A stretch of 64,000 nt of DNA from Sphingomonas sp. JC676 (lineage in GTDB: Bacteria; Pseudomonadota; Alphaproteobacteria; Sphingomonadales; Sphingomonadaceae), in NCBI RefSeq assembly GCF_014489075.1, contig NZ_JACTGR010000003.1, forward strand, positions 124,001 to 188,000. Direction: 5' to 3'. Below are positions 25,337 to 34,399 of the stretch, piece after piece. How positions within the stretch are numbered: position 1 is the first letter of the stretch; the number at the start of each line of letters is the position of its first letter. The position numbers and the translations under genes were made by a program. The notes beneath the pieces were generated by a model that worked only from the letters and a program-made list of their open reading frames with translations, did not search any database and was not told the origin of the DNA.

Positions 25337-27634
25337 ATGCTTGGAAATTTGGTAATAGAGTTTGGGGAGAAGCGTGCCGAGTACGCACGCCGAAGCAAGC
25401 CCTTTGATGAAGAGACCGTTGCCTCCCCCCTTCGCGCGACGAGGGAAGCGGACGGCTGGTCCCTGCAGCGCGAAAACAAAAATTCCCTGCGCATGCGCCG
25501 GCCGAAGCGTTTCGACGAAGTCATCGAAAACCGCTTCTGGAACATCCTCTATCGCTTCGGCTACGCCGAACTCAACAAGGGTCGGCATTTTCGCGTCGTC
25601 GTTGGGAAGGGCGAAGACGCGATCCAGAAACAGGTCGATGTCTTTGCGAAGGATGATGAAACGATCGTCATCGCAGAATGCAAAGCCTGCAAAGTGCCGA
25701 CCAAGAGAGTGCTGCAGAAGGATCTTAACGAATTTGCCGGCCTAATGAAGCCGATGGCCGACGCCATCCGAAAGCATTATGGCGATGCGTTTAAACCGAA
25801 GATCATCTGGTGCTTCGTCACGGATAATATCCGCTGGTCGGATGAAGATCTCAAGCGCGCGGCCGACCACAAGATCAACGTAATCCAAGGCTTGGAGCTT
25901 ATCTATTTCGAGGAGTTTTCCAAGAAACTGGGACCTGCCGCACGCTACCAGTTCCACGCCGAATATCTTGAAAACCAGAAGGTCCCCGCGCTCGCTGGCC
26001 GCAAGGTTCCGGCTGTTAAAACCAAGCTTGGCGGCAAGACCGCTTACCTTTTCTCCGCGCTCGCAAAAGACATTCTCCGGATCGCCTTTGTTAATCACCG
26101 AGATCTGCGCGATCCTTCGGGCGCCCCCTCCTATCAAAGGATAATCAAACCCTCACGCTTGAAGCAGATCGGCGAATTTCTCGACGATAAGAAATTCTTT
26201 CCGAACACGATTCTCTTGAATTTTCACCGCAAGCCTTTGTTTGAGCAGACGGCCAAGGACGACATCTCCTCAGTGGCCTTCGGTAACCTGATTCTGCCCG
26301 ACCGCTACAAAAGCTGTTGGATCATCGATGGCCAGCACCGGCTGTACGGCACGACCTACGCGAGTGAAGACTATACTACGCCCTTGTTCTTCATTGGCTT
26401 CGACTCGGTCACCGCCTCCGAAGAAGCGAATATCTTTGTTGAGATTAACTCTAAGCAGGCGACCGTCCCGCCGACCCTGCTTTCCGCGCTCGAAGGCGAG
26501 GTGAAATGGGATTCGGAGATTCCTAAAGAGCGGCTATCGGCGATCGCCTCGCGCGCGGTGGATCTTCTCAATACGCGCGGGGGCGGTGCGCTCGAGGGCA
26601 AGGTCGTCTCGCCGGGCATCACCGCAGGCACCAGTCAGCCGTTGAATGTCCGCAGCATCCAGGACCGCATCAACCAGTCAGGACTGATCGGCACCATCAA
26701 CCCTCGCACTGGCGAGATCGTCCACGGCCCCTGCTGGGACGGCCCCTCCGAAGCGAGCCTGAAGCGACTGGTCACCCTCCTCGATATTCACTTCGAGGAG
26801 GTGCGCCTCGCCAACCCCGAACGGTGGGAAGCCGGCAAGGCCGGTCTGCTCTGCACCAATTTCGGCGTAGGCAGCCATATCCGGCTAGTCAGCGAGCTCA
26901 TTGACTATGCTTCTAAAGAGCTCGGCTTCGAGCCGCAGGCCGCCGAGGTCCATGACCTTTACGGCAGCATCAGGCCGCACATCGAGCCGGTTCTCGCCTT
27001 CATCCGGAGGGCGACCGACGCCGAGTTCGAAGCCCGCTTCAAGGTAATCTTCGGCAGCAGCGGCTTCCACGAATACTTCTTCAGCATCGTCGACCTAGTG
27101 GTCGGTGTTGCGCCCGACTTCGCGCCGAAAGGCTATTCCGAGTTCAAACGCCTGTCCTCGGCTGAGGTCGTCGAGCTTGCCGACCGGCAGGTAAAATGGA
27201 TCCAGCAGGTTGTCATGGCCTACCTCATCGACAGGCTGCGCCACATCTACGGCGAAGACTTCTTCGACCTTGGAGTGCCTAAAGAAATTCAGAAGGCCTG
27301 CCAGACTAAGCGGATCGATGATGAAGCCGGCGACAAGCATACGGTCGAGACCTATCTCGACTGGATCCAGCTGCAGAAGATCGCGACCCAAAAGGAGGTC
27401 CGCGATACCGTCAAGGACGTGCTCAGCATCCAGATGCAGGACGAAGGCGGTGGCAAGCATTTCTACAGCGGTTGGTTCGAGGGCTTCAACCGAATCCGGC
27501 GCATCGTTGCCCATCCGGGCGGTCGTTCCTACAAAGATGATGACCTGAAGATGCTCTCACTGATCTCGGAGCATCTGGCGAACACGCTGCCGCCAAGCTT
27601 CATCGAGGGAGAGTTCGAGCCGCCGCTCGCTTGA
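25337..27634 (+). CDS. PD-(D/E)XK nuclease - DGQHR-domain fusion protein
   Basis: A 765-residue protein with GGGGGAG eight bases before its ATG. Residues about 55-180 look like a restriction-endonuclease fold (FWNILYRFGYAELN, then KQVDVFAKDDETIVIAECKA), with Asp and the E-x-K pair in place. Residues about 230-460 form a DGQHR domain with its signature CWIIDGQHRLYG and FVEINSKQATV. The C-terminal 300 residues are helical and unassigned. DGQHR domains are best known from DndB, which controls DNA phosphorothioation genes; no DndA/C/D/E genes are here. It diverges from the HNH gene and converges, 24 bases apart, on the methyltransferase operon. I infer a nuclease or sensor that reads a DNA modification. 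Confidence 0.78.
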   Translation: MLGNLVIEFGEKRAEYARRSKPFDEETVASPLRATREADGWSLQRENKNSLRMRRPKRFDEVIENRFWNILYRFGYAELNKGRHFRVVVGKGEDAIQKQVDVFAKDDETIVIAECKACKVPTKRVLQKDLNEFAGLMKPMADAIRKHYGDAFKPKIIWCFVTDNIRWSDEDLKRAADHKINVIQGLELIYFEEFSKKLGPAARYQFHAEYLENQKVPALAGRKVPAVKTKLGGKTAYLFSALAKDILRIAFVNHRDLRDPSGAPSYQRIIKPSRLKQIGEFLDDKKFFPNTILLNFHRKPLFEQTAKDDISSVAFGNLILPDRYKSCWIIDGQHRLYGTTYASEDYTTPLFFIGFDSVTASEEANIFVEINSKQATVPPTLLSALEGEVKWDSEIPKERLSAIASRAVDLLNTRGGGALEGKVVSPGITAGTSQPLNVRSIQDRINQSGLIGTINPRTGEIVHGPCWDGPSEASLKRLVTLLDIHFEEVRLANPERWEAGKAGLLCTNFGVGSHIRLVSELIDYASKELGFEPQAAEVHDLYGSIRPHIEPVLAFIRRATDAEFEARFKVIFGSSGFHEYFFSIVDLVVGVAPDFAPKGYSEFKRLSSAEVVELADRQVKWIQQVVMAYLIDRLRHIYGEDFFDLGVPKEIQKACQTKRIDDEAGDKHTVETYLDWIQLQKIATQKEVRDTVKDVLSIQMQDEGGGKHFYSGWFEGFNRIRRIVAHPGGRSYKDDDLKMLSLISEHLANTLPPSFIEGEFEPPLA

Positions 27635-27658
27635 GCCCCCCGGTGCTGGTCGCTCGGA

Positions 27659-28843
27659 TCAGGCTCGGCCCAGATAGAGGCATTCGGCGACGCTCGCCGT
27701 CGCGCTGCCTTTAGAGGCGCCCATGGTTGAATGATTATGCTCGATCTGGGCGACCAGCTTGGCTTTCGGATAGGCGCTCCGGAGCACGTCGAGCGGATTC
27801 CCACCGATATCGTGTAGCAGCCCGTTCGATGGATAGCTCAGCACCAGGTCCGCGCCCGTCGACGCGACTTCATTGACGAGGGCACGGAAGGCGCCGGCGA
27901 CCTTACTACGGAGCGAGAAGGCCGTCGTAAATCTGTCGGGCCGGTAAAGGCCCGCGCCTGTGACGGTCGGATAGTCGTTCAGGATCAGCGTTTCCCAAAC
28001 ATGGTAAAAGCGGGAATATTGGTCGTCCGTATAGGGCGGGTCGCAGTAGACAACCCCGACGTCGCCACAACTGGTAATCGTCCGCAACAAGGCGTCACAA
28101 TCTGATCTCGTGGCGAAATTCTGGGCGCGCCATTCGGGCGTGCCCGAAGGCTTCAACGAGTCCAAGCTGGCCAGCCATTCGTCGAAAACGGGCCGTCCAA
28201 ATTGCCGCGCAACACGCCTGAAATTCTTCTCACTAGGCGTCAGGAACTGGGCAAAATGACCAGTCGTATTCGCGACGCGCAAGGCTGTATGGCCCAAGGC
28301 CAGAAGCCCCCAGTCGAATTGCGCCTGCGTCAATACGCCGCGGCCCCGCAGCGTGTCGATCGCGCAGCGGACGGAGTCGATCTCCGCGCATTGGGTCAGC
28401 GAAAAGTAAGCGTTCGAGTAAGTCGCCGTGAAGCACGCATAGGCCCCTTCGCGGGCGATCGTCTCGTCCGCGACCAACGTGAACAAGCGCTCAAACTCTT
28501 CGAAGCTGGACGTTGCCGGCATCTTACCGGTGGCATCCCATGCCGTGCTATTCTGCTCCTCGAGCAGATCCATATTCTGCTGGAAGGTCGGTGTCGTCAA
28601 TTCGCGCATGCGAGAGGCTGGCAAGGGCCCAGCTGGGTCCGTAAACCGACACCGGCCCGCAAGGTAGGCAAAATGCTGGACGTCATTGGTCCAGACCCGC
28701 CTTTTGCCGGCATGCGCGTCGGCAACCGCACCCATCCCGGCGAAAGCATCGAGAAGGCGCCCAGGGCGGCAACCAGCGATAACCTTCGCCACGCGATCGG
28801 CGAGGTCATGCTTCGTCCCCATATAGCTGATGCGACTGCTCAT
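27659..28843 (-). CDS. D12-class adenine-specific DNA methyltransferase
   Basis: A 394-residue enzyme. It opens MSSRISYMGTKHDLADRVAK, then LLDAFAGMGAVA (the SAM-binding F-x-G-x-G motif). The catalytic DPPY sits in VVYCDPPYTDDQYSRFYHVW at about residue 266. This order (SAM motif before DPPY) and the YMGTK start fit D12/Dam-like N6-adenine methyltransferases. GGGGGAA lies a few bases before the ATG at 28843. It is the last of three minus-strand genes after the ParB-like and phosphoribosyltransferase-like genes, separated from the latter by 127 bases. No specificity subunit is adjacent. Confidence 0.85.
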   Translation of the reverse strand: MSSRISYMGTKHDLADRVAKVIAGCRPGRLLDAFAGMGAVADAHAGKRRVWTNDVQHFAYLAGRCRFTDPAGPLPASRMRELTTPTFQQNMDLLEEQNSTAWDATGKMPATSSFEEFERLFTLVADETIAREGAYACFTATYSNAYFSLTQCAEIDSVRCAIDTLRGRGVLTQAQFDWGLLALGHTALRVANTTGHFAQFLTPSEKNFRRVARQFGRPVFDEWLASLDSLKPSGTPEWRAQNFATRSDCDALLRTITSCGDVGVVYCDPPYTDDQYSRFYHVWETLILNDYPTVTGAGLYRPDRFTTAFSLRSKVAGAFRALVNEVASTGADLVLSYPSNGLLHDIGGNPLDVLRSAYPKAKLVAQIEHNHSTMGASKGSATASVAECLYLGRA

Positions 28844-28970
28844 GACTTCCCCCGGCCGCCCGGAGAATCGGGCTCGAGGTGCCTTTTGGCAAGCCCAAAA
28901 GCCGGATCGGTTTCTTCCCATCAATCGTCCGGCAGTCGGAGAGGAGTGCATGGCGCCATTCTCACGGGCG

Positions 28971-29813
28971 CTAAGCCGCCAGCAGATTGCGCGGGAATGG
29001 ACCTTCCCAATGCTCGTGATTGGCATGCAGGATTGGGATCGTGTTGTTCGGCGTCTTGTGGCTAAGAATCAGCGTGAGCCCGCAATCGCCGAACCCCTTG
29101 GGATGGGACGGCCAGGCCGTCTTCCCATAATCCACCAGGACCAGCCGCTCGTCATCATCGAACCGGCCGCACGCGGCCGCGAAAACATTGGCCGTCGCGT
29201 CAAGCCTAAGACGCGCGCGCACGTCCAGCTCGGTATTGTCCTGGATGCTGCGCTCTGCATCATTAGTCAGCGCCGTTAGAAGGAGGTAGCAGCTCGCCTC
29301 CGAAGCAACGAGCTCCTGCATGAGCGGCCAGTAGGAGACGATCTGCCGGCCAGTGCCGGCAAAATCATCGACGAAGACGACGTGGTCGTAGGCCGTTAAG
29401 GCAAGCCGCGGGAGTTCGCGCGGCATCTTGAAATAATCCTGCCACTGCGCCGAGGTGAGGCCATTCGCTTCCCGGAACATGCGCAGCATTGCCGGGCCGC
29501 TCTCCCCGGCTCCGCCGACTCCAACGAAGAACCAGCGCCCCTCGCGGGCCGCCGCTGACTTACTCCAGCCCGGCAAAGCTGTGAGCGCGTCGCGGTAGCC
29601 CTCGTGGATTTCGCGTTCGGAGACCACGATGACGGCATCAAGAACCTTGTGGGCCGTTCCGAGATGCTCCGGCTGGAAGCGGCTCAGCCATTTGCACAGA
29701 ATATCCTTGGTCGGCGGTTGTCGGTAGCCGGCGAAGCGCTTGACCCATGCCTCGAGCTGCTCGCTGGACGCCAGTTGCTCCCACTCGGCGTCGTCCCCGC
29801 CCTCACCCGCCAT
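28971..29813 (-). CDS. Phosphoribosyltransferase-like protein (PRTase-CE type)
   Basis: A 280-residue protein. Its core reads LALTAYDHVVFVDDFAGTGR at about residue 140; the VDD-F-x-GTG segment is the PRPP-binding loop of type I phosphoribosyltransferases. The C-terminal end (PNNTIPILHANHEHWEGPFP) matches conflict-system PRTase-like proteins as I know them. Classic members attach ribose-phosphate to bases; what the conflict-system versions modify is not known to me. The ATG at 29813 overlaps the stop of the ParB-like gene (ATGA), so the two proteins are made together. Confidence 0.72.
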   Translation of the reverse strand: MAGEGGDDAEWEQLASSEQLEAWVKRFAGYRQPPTKDILCKWLSRFQPEHLGTAHKVLDAVIVVSEREIHEGYRDALTALPGWSKSAAAREGRWFFVGVGGAGESGPAMLRMFREANGLTSAQWQDYFKMPRELPRLALTAYDHVVFVDDFAGTGRQIVSYWPLMQELVASEASCYLLLTALTNDAERSIQDNTELDVRARLRLDATANVFAAACGRFDDDERLVLVDYGKTAWPSHPKGFGDCGLTLILSHKTPNNTIPILHANHEHWEGPFPRNLLAA

Positions 29814-30796
29814 CAGAGGGACCGCCGTTCGCCGGCTTCGAGCTTCGCGCGGACATCGAGCAACAGGCCCTCGAGCTCTTCCCACAGGCCTTCCTCGGCA
29901 ACGAACTCGTCGGGATCGAGCGCGGTGATAATCGACCGCAAGCGGCTGATCTGTCGCGTTAAGCTATCTGCTTCAGTGTGGATTCGCGCCTCGTCGACCT
30001 CGAGATCATGGATCGTCATTCCTGGATCGTCGATGAATCGGTGCAGCTTCACCAGCAGTTGGTTCTCGGTTCCAGTCTTCCTTGCGGCGGTGAGATAGGC
30101 CTTGATCTTGCGGAAGTCCGTTACTGACCGGAATCCTGACTTGGACTCGATATATTTATCCATAAGCGCTAGGATCAGCACGCGGCGGTTATACCAATCG
30201 GCTGAACGCACCGTACGGTCGGTAATGATCGGGTACATCTCGATGAACAGGTCTGCGTTGAGCCGGGTCTCAGGATCCGGATCAAGCATCCTGTCTTGAA
30301 ACTCGGGCTCGAACGACAGGAGTTTCTTACACCGCGTTACCACTGCGACGTCGAGACCGGTGAGATGAGCAAGCGCCGTGTCCCGGTTTTCCTCAAGCTC
30401 TTCAATCAGCACGCCGAGCTTCAGCGCCGTCGGCATCAGCTCCCAGTCTTTCCGCAGCTTATGGATCTGGAACATCGTGACGATGTTCTGCGCCAGCGTC
30501 GGCTCGGTCACTTGGTTGATCGGAACTTCGGTCAGCCCGATCCGCTGCGCGCATATCCAGCGGCGCTGCCCGTCGAGAATGGTGTAATTCTTGCTACCAG
30601 CGGCCTGGTAAACGGTGAGCGGAACCAGCACGCCTACTTTCCGGATCGACGCCTCGAGTGTTTGCAGCGGCGCCTCGTCGAACAAGACTCGCGGATTGTG
30701 TGGATTGGCCTTTAGAGAATTAGTCGGGACCGTTTGCGGCCGGGGTGGCTTGACGGGGGCTGGTTGGACCGCATCGGCAGGTTCTTCTTTCGCCAT
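29813..30796 (-). CDS. ParB/Srx-fold protein at head of the modification operon
   Basis: A 327-residue protein. Residues about 20-110 form a ParB N-terminal domain: VPTNSLKANPHNPRVLFDEA, then LEASIRKVGVLVPLTVYQAA and the signature TILDGQRRWICAQRIGLTEV. A helical middle (residues 110-200) could be the DNA-binding part, and the C-terminal end is charged and coiled. There is no ParA gene beside it, and it is coupled to a PRTase and followed by a methyltransferase. I therefore read it as a DNA-targeting or nucleotide-binding subunit of the operon rather than a partition protein. It starts at an ATG with AAGG about eight bases upstream. Confidence 0.75.
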   Translation of the reverse strand: MAKEEPADAVQPAPVKPPRPQTVPTNSLKANPHNPRVLFDEAPLQTLEASIRKVGVLVPLTVYQAAGSKNYTILDGQRRWICAQRIGLTEVPINQVTEPTLAQNIVTMFQIHKLRKDWELMPTALKLGVLIEELEENRDTALAHLTGLDVAVVTRCKKLLSFEPEFQDRMLDPDPETRLNADLFIEMYPIITDRTVRSADWYNRRVLILALMDKYIESKSGFRSVTDFRKIKAYLTAARKTGTENQLLVKLHRFIDDPGMTIHDLEVDEARIHTEADSLTRQISRLRSIITALDPDEFVAEEGLWEELEGLLLDVRAKLEAGERRSL

Positions 30797-31225
30797 CGTT
30801 CAACCTTACAGTATTACAAAAGGGAGGCAATCAACAGGAGGGAGCGAGGCCCCATTTCCTCAGCGATTGCTTCGAGAGATTCCCGCAAATTCGAAAGTGA
30901 CTGCGAAGGACATCAAGAAGTCTCGAGTCCACGTCCAAACAGGTGATGGCTGACGCCGACTAATTCCCGAAAGAGCGGACCGACTTCCTCGCTCCTTCCC
31001 GGTTATCGCCTGTATTGCCCGGCGGCCGCGCCTCCCGGCTTTCAATCTCTCGGTCGAGGCGTTGCGTTATCGACCTTCATCGCTTCGATTATCTGCAAGG
31101 GCGAATACACATGCTCCACCATAGCGGACATTCGAGTCCCACCTGCAAAACGGCAGCTTTCGGCACCACGCTCTGCATCTTCAAGTGGCGGATAATGGGC
31201 GAAGAAACCATTGCGCGTGAGTTAA
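30797..31225. other. Intergenic region between ParB-like operon and T4SS operon
   Basis: 429 bases with no convincing gene. The left end is AT-richer (TTACAGTATTACAAAAG near 30807) and should hold the promoter of the leftward ParB-like operon. I see no clear -10/-35 pair, no oriT-like inverted repeat and no terminator with a T-run. Confidence 0.4.
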
Positions 31226-31615
31226 CTAGCGATGTGGTAAAGAAGCCCCGGCATAGGGATCATAACCGGATGACGGCGCGGCGGGCGCCGATAGATTGGC
31301 CAACGGTGACGACTCAACTGGTCTCGATTGAGTCATCATCCGGTCGCTCCCGCGCGTCGCATTCTGAATTCCGACCGCGATACCGGGCGCGCCAAACAAG
31401 ATGAAACAGCCGAGGATCACGGTGGCGCCGCGGCGGATATGGATCCGGCCCGTCAGCATCATCATGCCAACAGCCGCGACGGCGACCAGCGCCACGGTGG
31501 TCGCCATCGTCCCCAAAACGGTCCCCTGCAGCCAGGATACAGCCGCCAGCAATACGCTCGATCCCGGCGGATCGGCGAGCGAAGCGGAAGCGGCGAACAC
31601 CAGCAAATAGGTCAC
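31226..31615 (-). CDS. Second VirB2-like pilin, with C-terminal extension
   Basis: A 129-residue protein with a short signal-like start (MTYLLVFAASASLADPPGSS) and two hydrophobic helices: LGTMATTVALVAVAAVGMMM and RRGATVILGCFILFGAPGIA. The core is very close to the VirB2 protein encoded at 39032-39361 (shared LTGRI and GATVILGCFILFGA). It carries an extra Ser/Pro-rich tail of about 35 residues. It is the last gene of the T4SS operon and overlaps VirB11 by four bases. VirB2 proteins form the pilus. Confidence 0.82.
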   Translation of the reverse strand: MTYLLVFAASASLADPPGSSVLLAAVSWLQGTVLGTMATTVALVAVAAVGMMMLTGRIHIRRGATVILGCFILFGAPGIAVGIQNATRGSDRMMTQSRPVESSPLANLSAPAAPSSGYDPYAGASLPHR

Positions 31616-32607
31616 GCCAGTCGCACCTCGCCGACGCTGCGCTTGCCCCCAATTCGCACGAGTTGAACGAACACGTCGACCGTACTCTTCACATAGTGCC
31701 GCACATCATCACGGCTGAGCTGAGTACCCGCCTGCAGGACGAGCAATACGACCTGCTCGATCGCGCGCTCGGCGGAATCGGCGTGGACCGATGTCATCGA
31801 ACCCGGATGGCCGGTGTTGATCGCGCGAAGGAACGTATAGGCCTCCTCGCCGCGCAACTCGCCCAGGATGATACGATCGGGCCGCATGCGCAGCGACGCG
31901 GCAAGAAGGTCCGTGGCACCGACGCGCGCCTCTCCCAGGGCACCGCGCACCGCCAGCAACCCGACCAGATTATCGTGATGCTGGTGCAGCTCCGGCGTAT
32001 CCTCAATGAGGATCAACCGCTCCTCGGCTGGGATCTCACGGATCAGCGCATTGAGAAACGTCGTCTTGCCAGTCGAAGTGCCGCCGGAGACCAGGATGTT
32101 CTTGCGCGCCCGCACCGCGGTGGCGAGCATGCCGGCAATGTCACCCGCGCCGAGCAATTCCGCCATGCGAGTATCGGCATTGGACTTGCCACCGACCTCG
32201 CCGCGTCTGGTCGAAGCGAAGGCCCCAGCGGCGACGTAACCGTCCAGTGTCAGATCCGACGAGACATGTTTCCGGATCGCTATCGCCATCGGCCCGCGCG
32301 TCGCCGGAGGCGCCACGACCTGGACCCGCGCGCCATCGGGAAGCGCGGCGGACAGGAGGGGATGCTCCCGGCTGATCCCCTGGTGCGACAAAGCGGCGAT
32401 CTGGCGCGCCAGGCGATCAAGCGTTGATGCATCAAGCGCAGGGGCGTCGTGACGCTCGATTGCACCGCCCAGCGTCTCCGCCCAGATCTCGCCGGGTCGG
32501 TTGACGTAAATGTCGGTAACATCGGGCCGCGCCAGCATTCCGGTCAGCGGCGCCAGATACGACCGCAGATAGACCTGTCCCTCGGCCGCCAGCACCGCGC
32601 TGCTCAT
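31612..32607 (-). CDS. virB11: VirB11 traffic ATPase
   Basis: A 331-residue hexameric secretion ATPase. Walker A is in ILVSGGTSTGKTTFLNALIR. The Asp box (RLILIEDTPELH) and a Walker B region containing ILGELRGEEAYTFLRAINTG are present, followed by HPGSMTSVHADSAERAI. It powers pilus assembly and substrate transfer in type IV secretion. It is coupled by four-base overlaps to VirB10 upstream and the second pilin downstream. Confidence 0.93.
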   Translation of the reverse strand: MSSAVLAAEGQVYLRSYLAPLTGMLARPDVTDIYVNRPGEIWAETLGGAIERHDAPALDASTLDRLARQIAALSHQGISREHPLLSAALPDGARVQVVAPPATRGPMAIAIRKHVSSDLTLDGYVAAGAFASTRRGEVGGKSNADTRMAELLGAGDIAGMLATAVRARKNILVSGGTSTGKTTFLNALIREIPAEERLILIEDTPELHQHHDNLVGLLAVRGALGEARVGATDLLAASLRMRPDRIILGELRGEEAYTFLRAINTGHPGSMTSVHADSAERAIEQVVLLVLQAGTQLSRDDVRHYVKSTVDVFVQLVRIGGKRSVGEVRLA

Positions 32608-33707
32608 CGGCTCTCAACCCCGGTAAAATCAAGGTCGCGTGCCACGAAGATCGAGATGCTGGTCGCCGCCTTCACCTTCAGCGTCGGGCGCACCTGGTTC
32701 TGAGTGAGGCTGTTTTGTCCGCCGCTACCTTGGAGCGCTCCCGGGAGCGCGACGATCACCGAGGAATCCGCCGCACGCGAGGCAAGGTTCACGCCCACGT
32801 CCAGCGCCGATTGCAGGATCGCCCCGGAGAACCGTTCGAAGAAATGGCTGTTCACCTGGGCCTTGATTCCGCCTTGCCCCAGCGGATCGGTGGCGGGCGA
32901 TCCGATCGCGATGGTGGCGCCGTCCGGACGGATCAGCCGGATCCAGTTGACGAGCATGCGGTTCTGCCCGCGCTCCACGTCGGAGCGGTACTCGCCGATC
33001 AATCGGCTTCCGCGCGGAATGAGTATCCGGCTGCCGTCGAATCCCCGAATGTCGCGTGACACGATGGCGCGTGCGAGACCAGGGCGGGTGGAATCGAGCG
33101 CGGTTTCGAGCACTGCCAGTATCAGCGTGCCCTGCGATACCGTGGTGGCCCGGTTCGCCAGCACGCCGGCGCCGGTCCGCGAAACGGCAATCGATGGCTG
33201 TTGCGGTTCCGCGGCCCCGCCAGGCGTCGCGCCGCTCGATCCGGCGGGCGCCGAAATGCCTGGCGCGGTGGTATCGATCACCAGCGCAGGATCTGTTGCC
33301 GCCCGGGTCGGACGGGGTGGCTCGGACTGGATCGGTGCCATGGATTGCTGCGGCACATAGATCACTTGCGGCGTCGTCTGCGCCGGCCGCTGAACAACGG
33401 CGGCCGGGGGCGCAACCGACACAACAGGCGCTAAAGCCGGCGGCGGGATGGGGGCCAGTTCCGGTGGGACGTACAGCGCAGGCAGTGGGGCCGGGGTCGC
33501 CACTGCGTCCACAGTGCGCGCACGGACGGCCGGCGCTGTCAGCGCCCTGCGGCGCGCGTCCAGCACTGCGAACAACAGGACTGCCAACAGCCCGAGGACC
33601 ACGGCGATCACCCAGCCGGGCACGCCGCGGCGGGGCGGCGCGACCAACGGAAGTACCTTGGCTTCACCCGCGGTGCGCGGATCAACGGGTTCGGGTGCGG
33701 TCGCCAT
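32604..33707 (-). CDS. virB10: VirB10 core-complex protein
   Basis: A 367-residue protein. It has a short cytoplasmic start, one transmembrane helix (WVIAVVLGLLAVLLFAVLDA), a long Pro/Ala-rich periplasmic linker, and a C-terminal TrbI/VirB10 domain. Domain motifs include GTLILAVLETALDSTRPGLA, IPRGSRLIGEYRSDVERGQN and FSGAILQSALDVGVNLASRA. VirB10 spans both membranes and senses ATPase activity. It overlaps VirB9 by one base (TGATG). Confidence 0.93.
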   Translation of the reverse strand: MATAPEPVDPRTAGEAKVLPLVAPPRRGVPGWVIAVVLGLLAVLLFAVLDARRRALTAPAVRARTVDAVATPAPLPALYVPPELAPIPPPALAPVVSVAPPAAVVQRPAQTTPQVIYVPQQSMAPIQSEPPRPTRAATDPALVIDTTAPGISAPAGSSGATPGGAAEPQQPSIAVSRTGAGVLANRATTVSQGTLILAVLETALDSTRPGLARAIVSRDIRGFDGSRILIPRGSRLIGEYRSDVERGQNRMLVNWIRLIRPDGATIAIGSPATDPLGQGGIKAQVNSHFFERFSGAILQSALDVGVNLASRAADSSVIVALPGALQGSGGQNSLTQNQVRPTLKVKAATSISIFVARDLDFTGVESR

Positions 33708-34399
33708 CAGGGAGCCTGGACAGGAAGGCGCGTCGCCGTCGCGCTGCGATTGTCGATCCGGAACACAAGCTTCGGCTGGACGCTGTCGATGACGATGCGC
33801 CCGTCGCGCATCATGCCGTTGACGAGGCTCTCGTTGCCCGAATCATTGATGGCGTAGATCGCCGGCAACGGCCGGTCGACAGGCCATTCTATGTAGGTAT
33901 GGGTGCCATCGTCATGCATCCCGGCAGGCCGGAGGCTTTCAACGCCGCGAAGCCTGTAGCGACCGAGCGGGGCTTCGCCTTTGGCATTTTCCGCTGCGGC
34001 ACCGGCCTGTACGGGCGACGGATAGAGGAACCGGACAGTGTAGGCCATGTCCGGCTGGGCTTCGCCCAAGGGCGCCAGATCGAAGGAATATGCCCGCGTA
34101 TCGGTTATGACCACCATATTGGTCGCAACACCCGGCTGGATCAGCTTGAGGAACAGACGGTCGCCGCGCTTGTTCGCTGAGACCTGCCAGGCACCGCTAT
34201 CGCCGAGTGCTACATTCTCGATACGCTCGTCGGCTGCGAACTCGACCGTGAGCTGGTAGCCGGGCGCCGCCTGGAGCGTCACGACCTGGTCATCGGCATA
34301 GGTGACCGACTGGACATGGGGATTGCCCAAGCCCGGGCGCGGAAGCACCTGAGCTTGAGCCGCCAACGGCGCGAGGAGCAGGACGAGAGCGATCCTCAT
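33707..34399 (-). CDS. virB9: VirB9 outer-membrane core protein
   Basis: A 230-residue protein with a signal peptide (MRIALVLLLAPLAAQAQ). The N-terminal half has the VirB9 strands VQSVTYADDQVVTLQAAPGY and GDSGAWQVSANKRGDRLFLK. The C-terminal half has YRLRGVESLRPAGMHDDGTH, then TYIEWP, the region that packs on VirB10. No VirB7 lipoprotein gene is visible next to it. It overlaps VirB8 by four bases. Confidence 0.92.
   Translation of the reverse strand: MRIALVLLLAPLAAQAQVLPRPGLGNPHVQSVTYADDQVVTLQAAPGYQLTVEFAADERIENVALGDSGAWQVSANKRGDRLFLKLIQPGVATNMVVITDTRAYSFDLAPLGEAQPDMAYTVRFLYPSPVQAGAAAENAKGEAPLGRYRLRGVESLRPAGMHDDGTHTYIEWPVDRPLPAIYAINDSGNESLVNGMMRDGRIVIDSVQPKLVFRIDNRSATATRLPVQAP

Noticed and set aside
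25337..27634. A Dnd phosphorothioation system based on the DGQHR motif
   Set aside because: No DndA, DndC, DndD or DndE genes are present, and the protein carries an added nuclease domain that DndB lacks.
29813..30796. A chromosome or plasmid partition gene parB
   Set aside because: There is no parA, no parS-like repeat array, and the gene is coupled to a PRTase-like and a methyltransferase gene.
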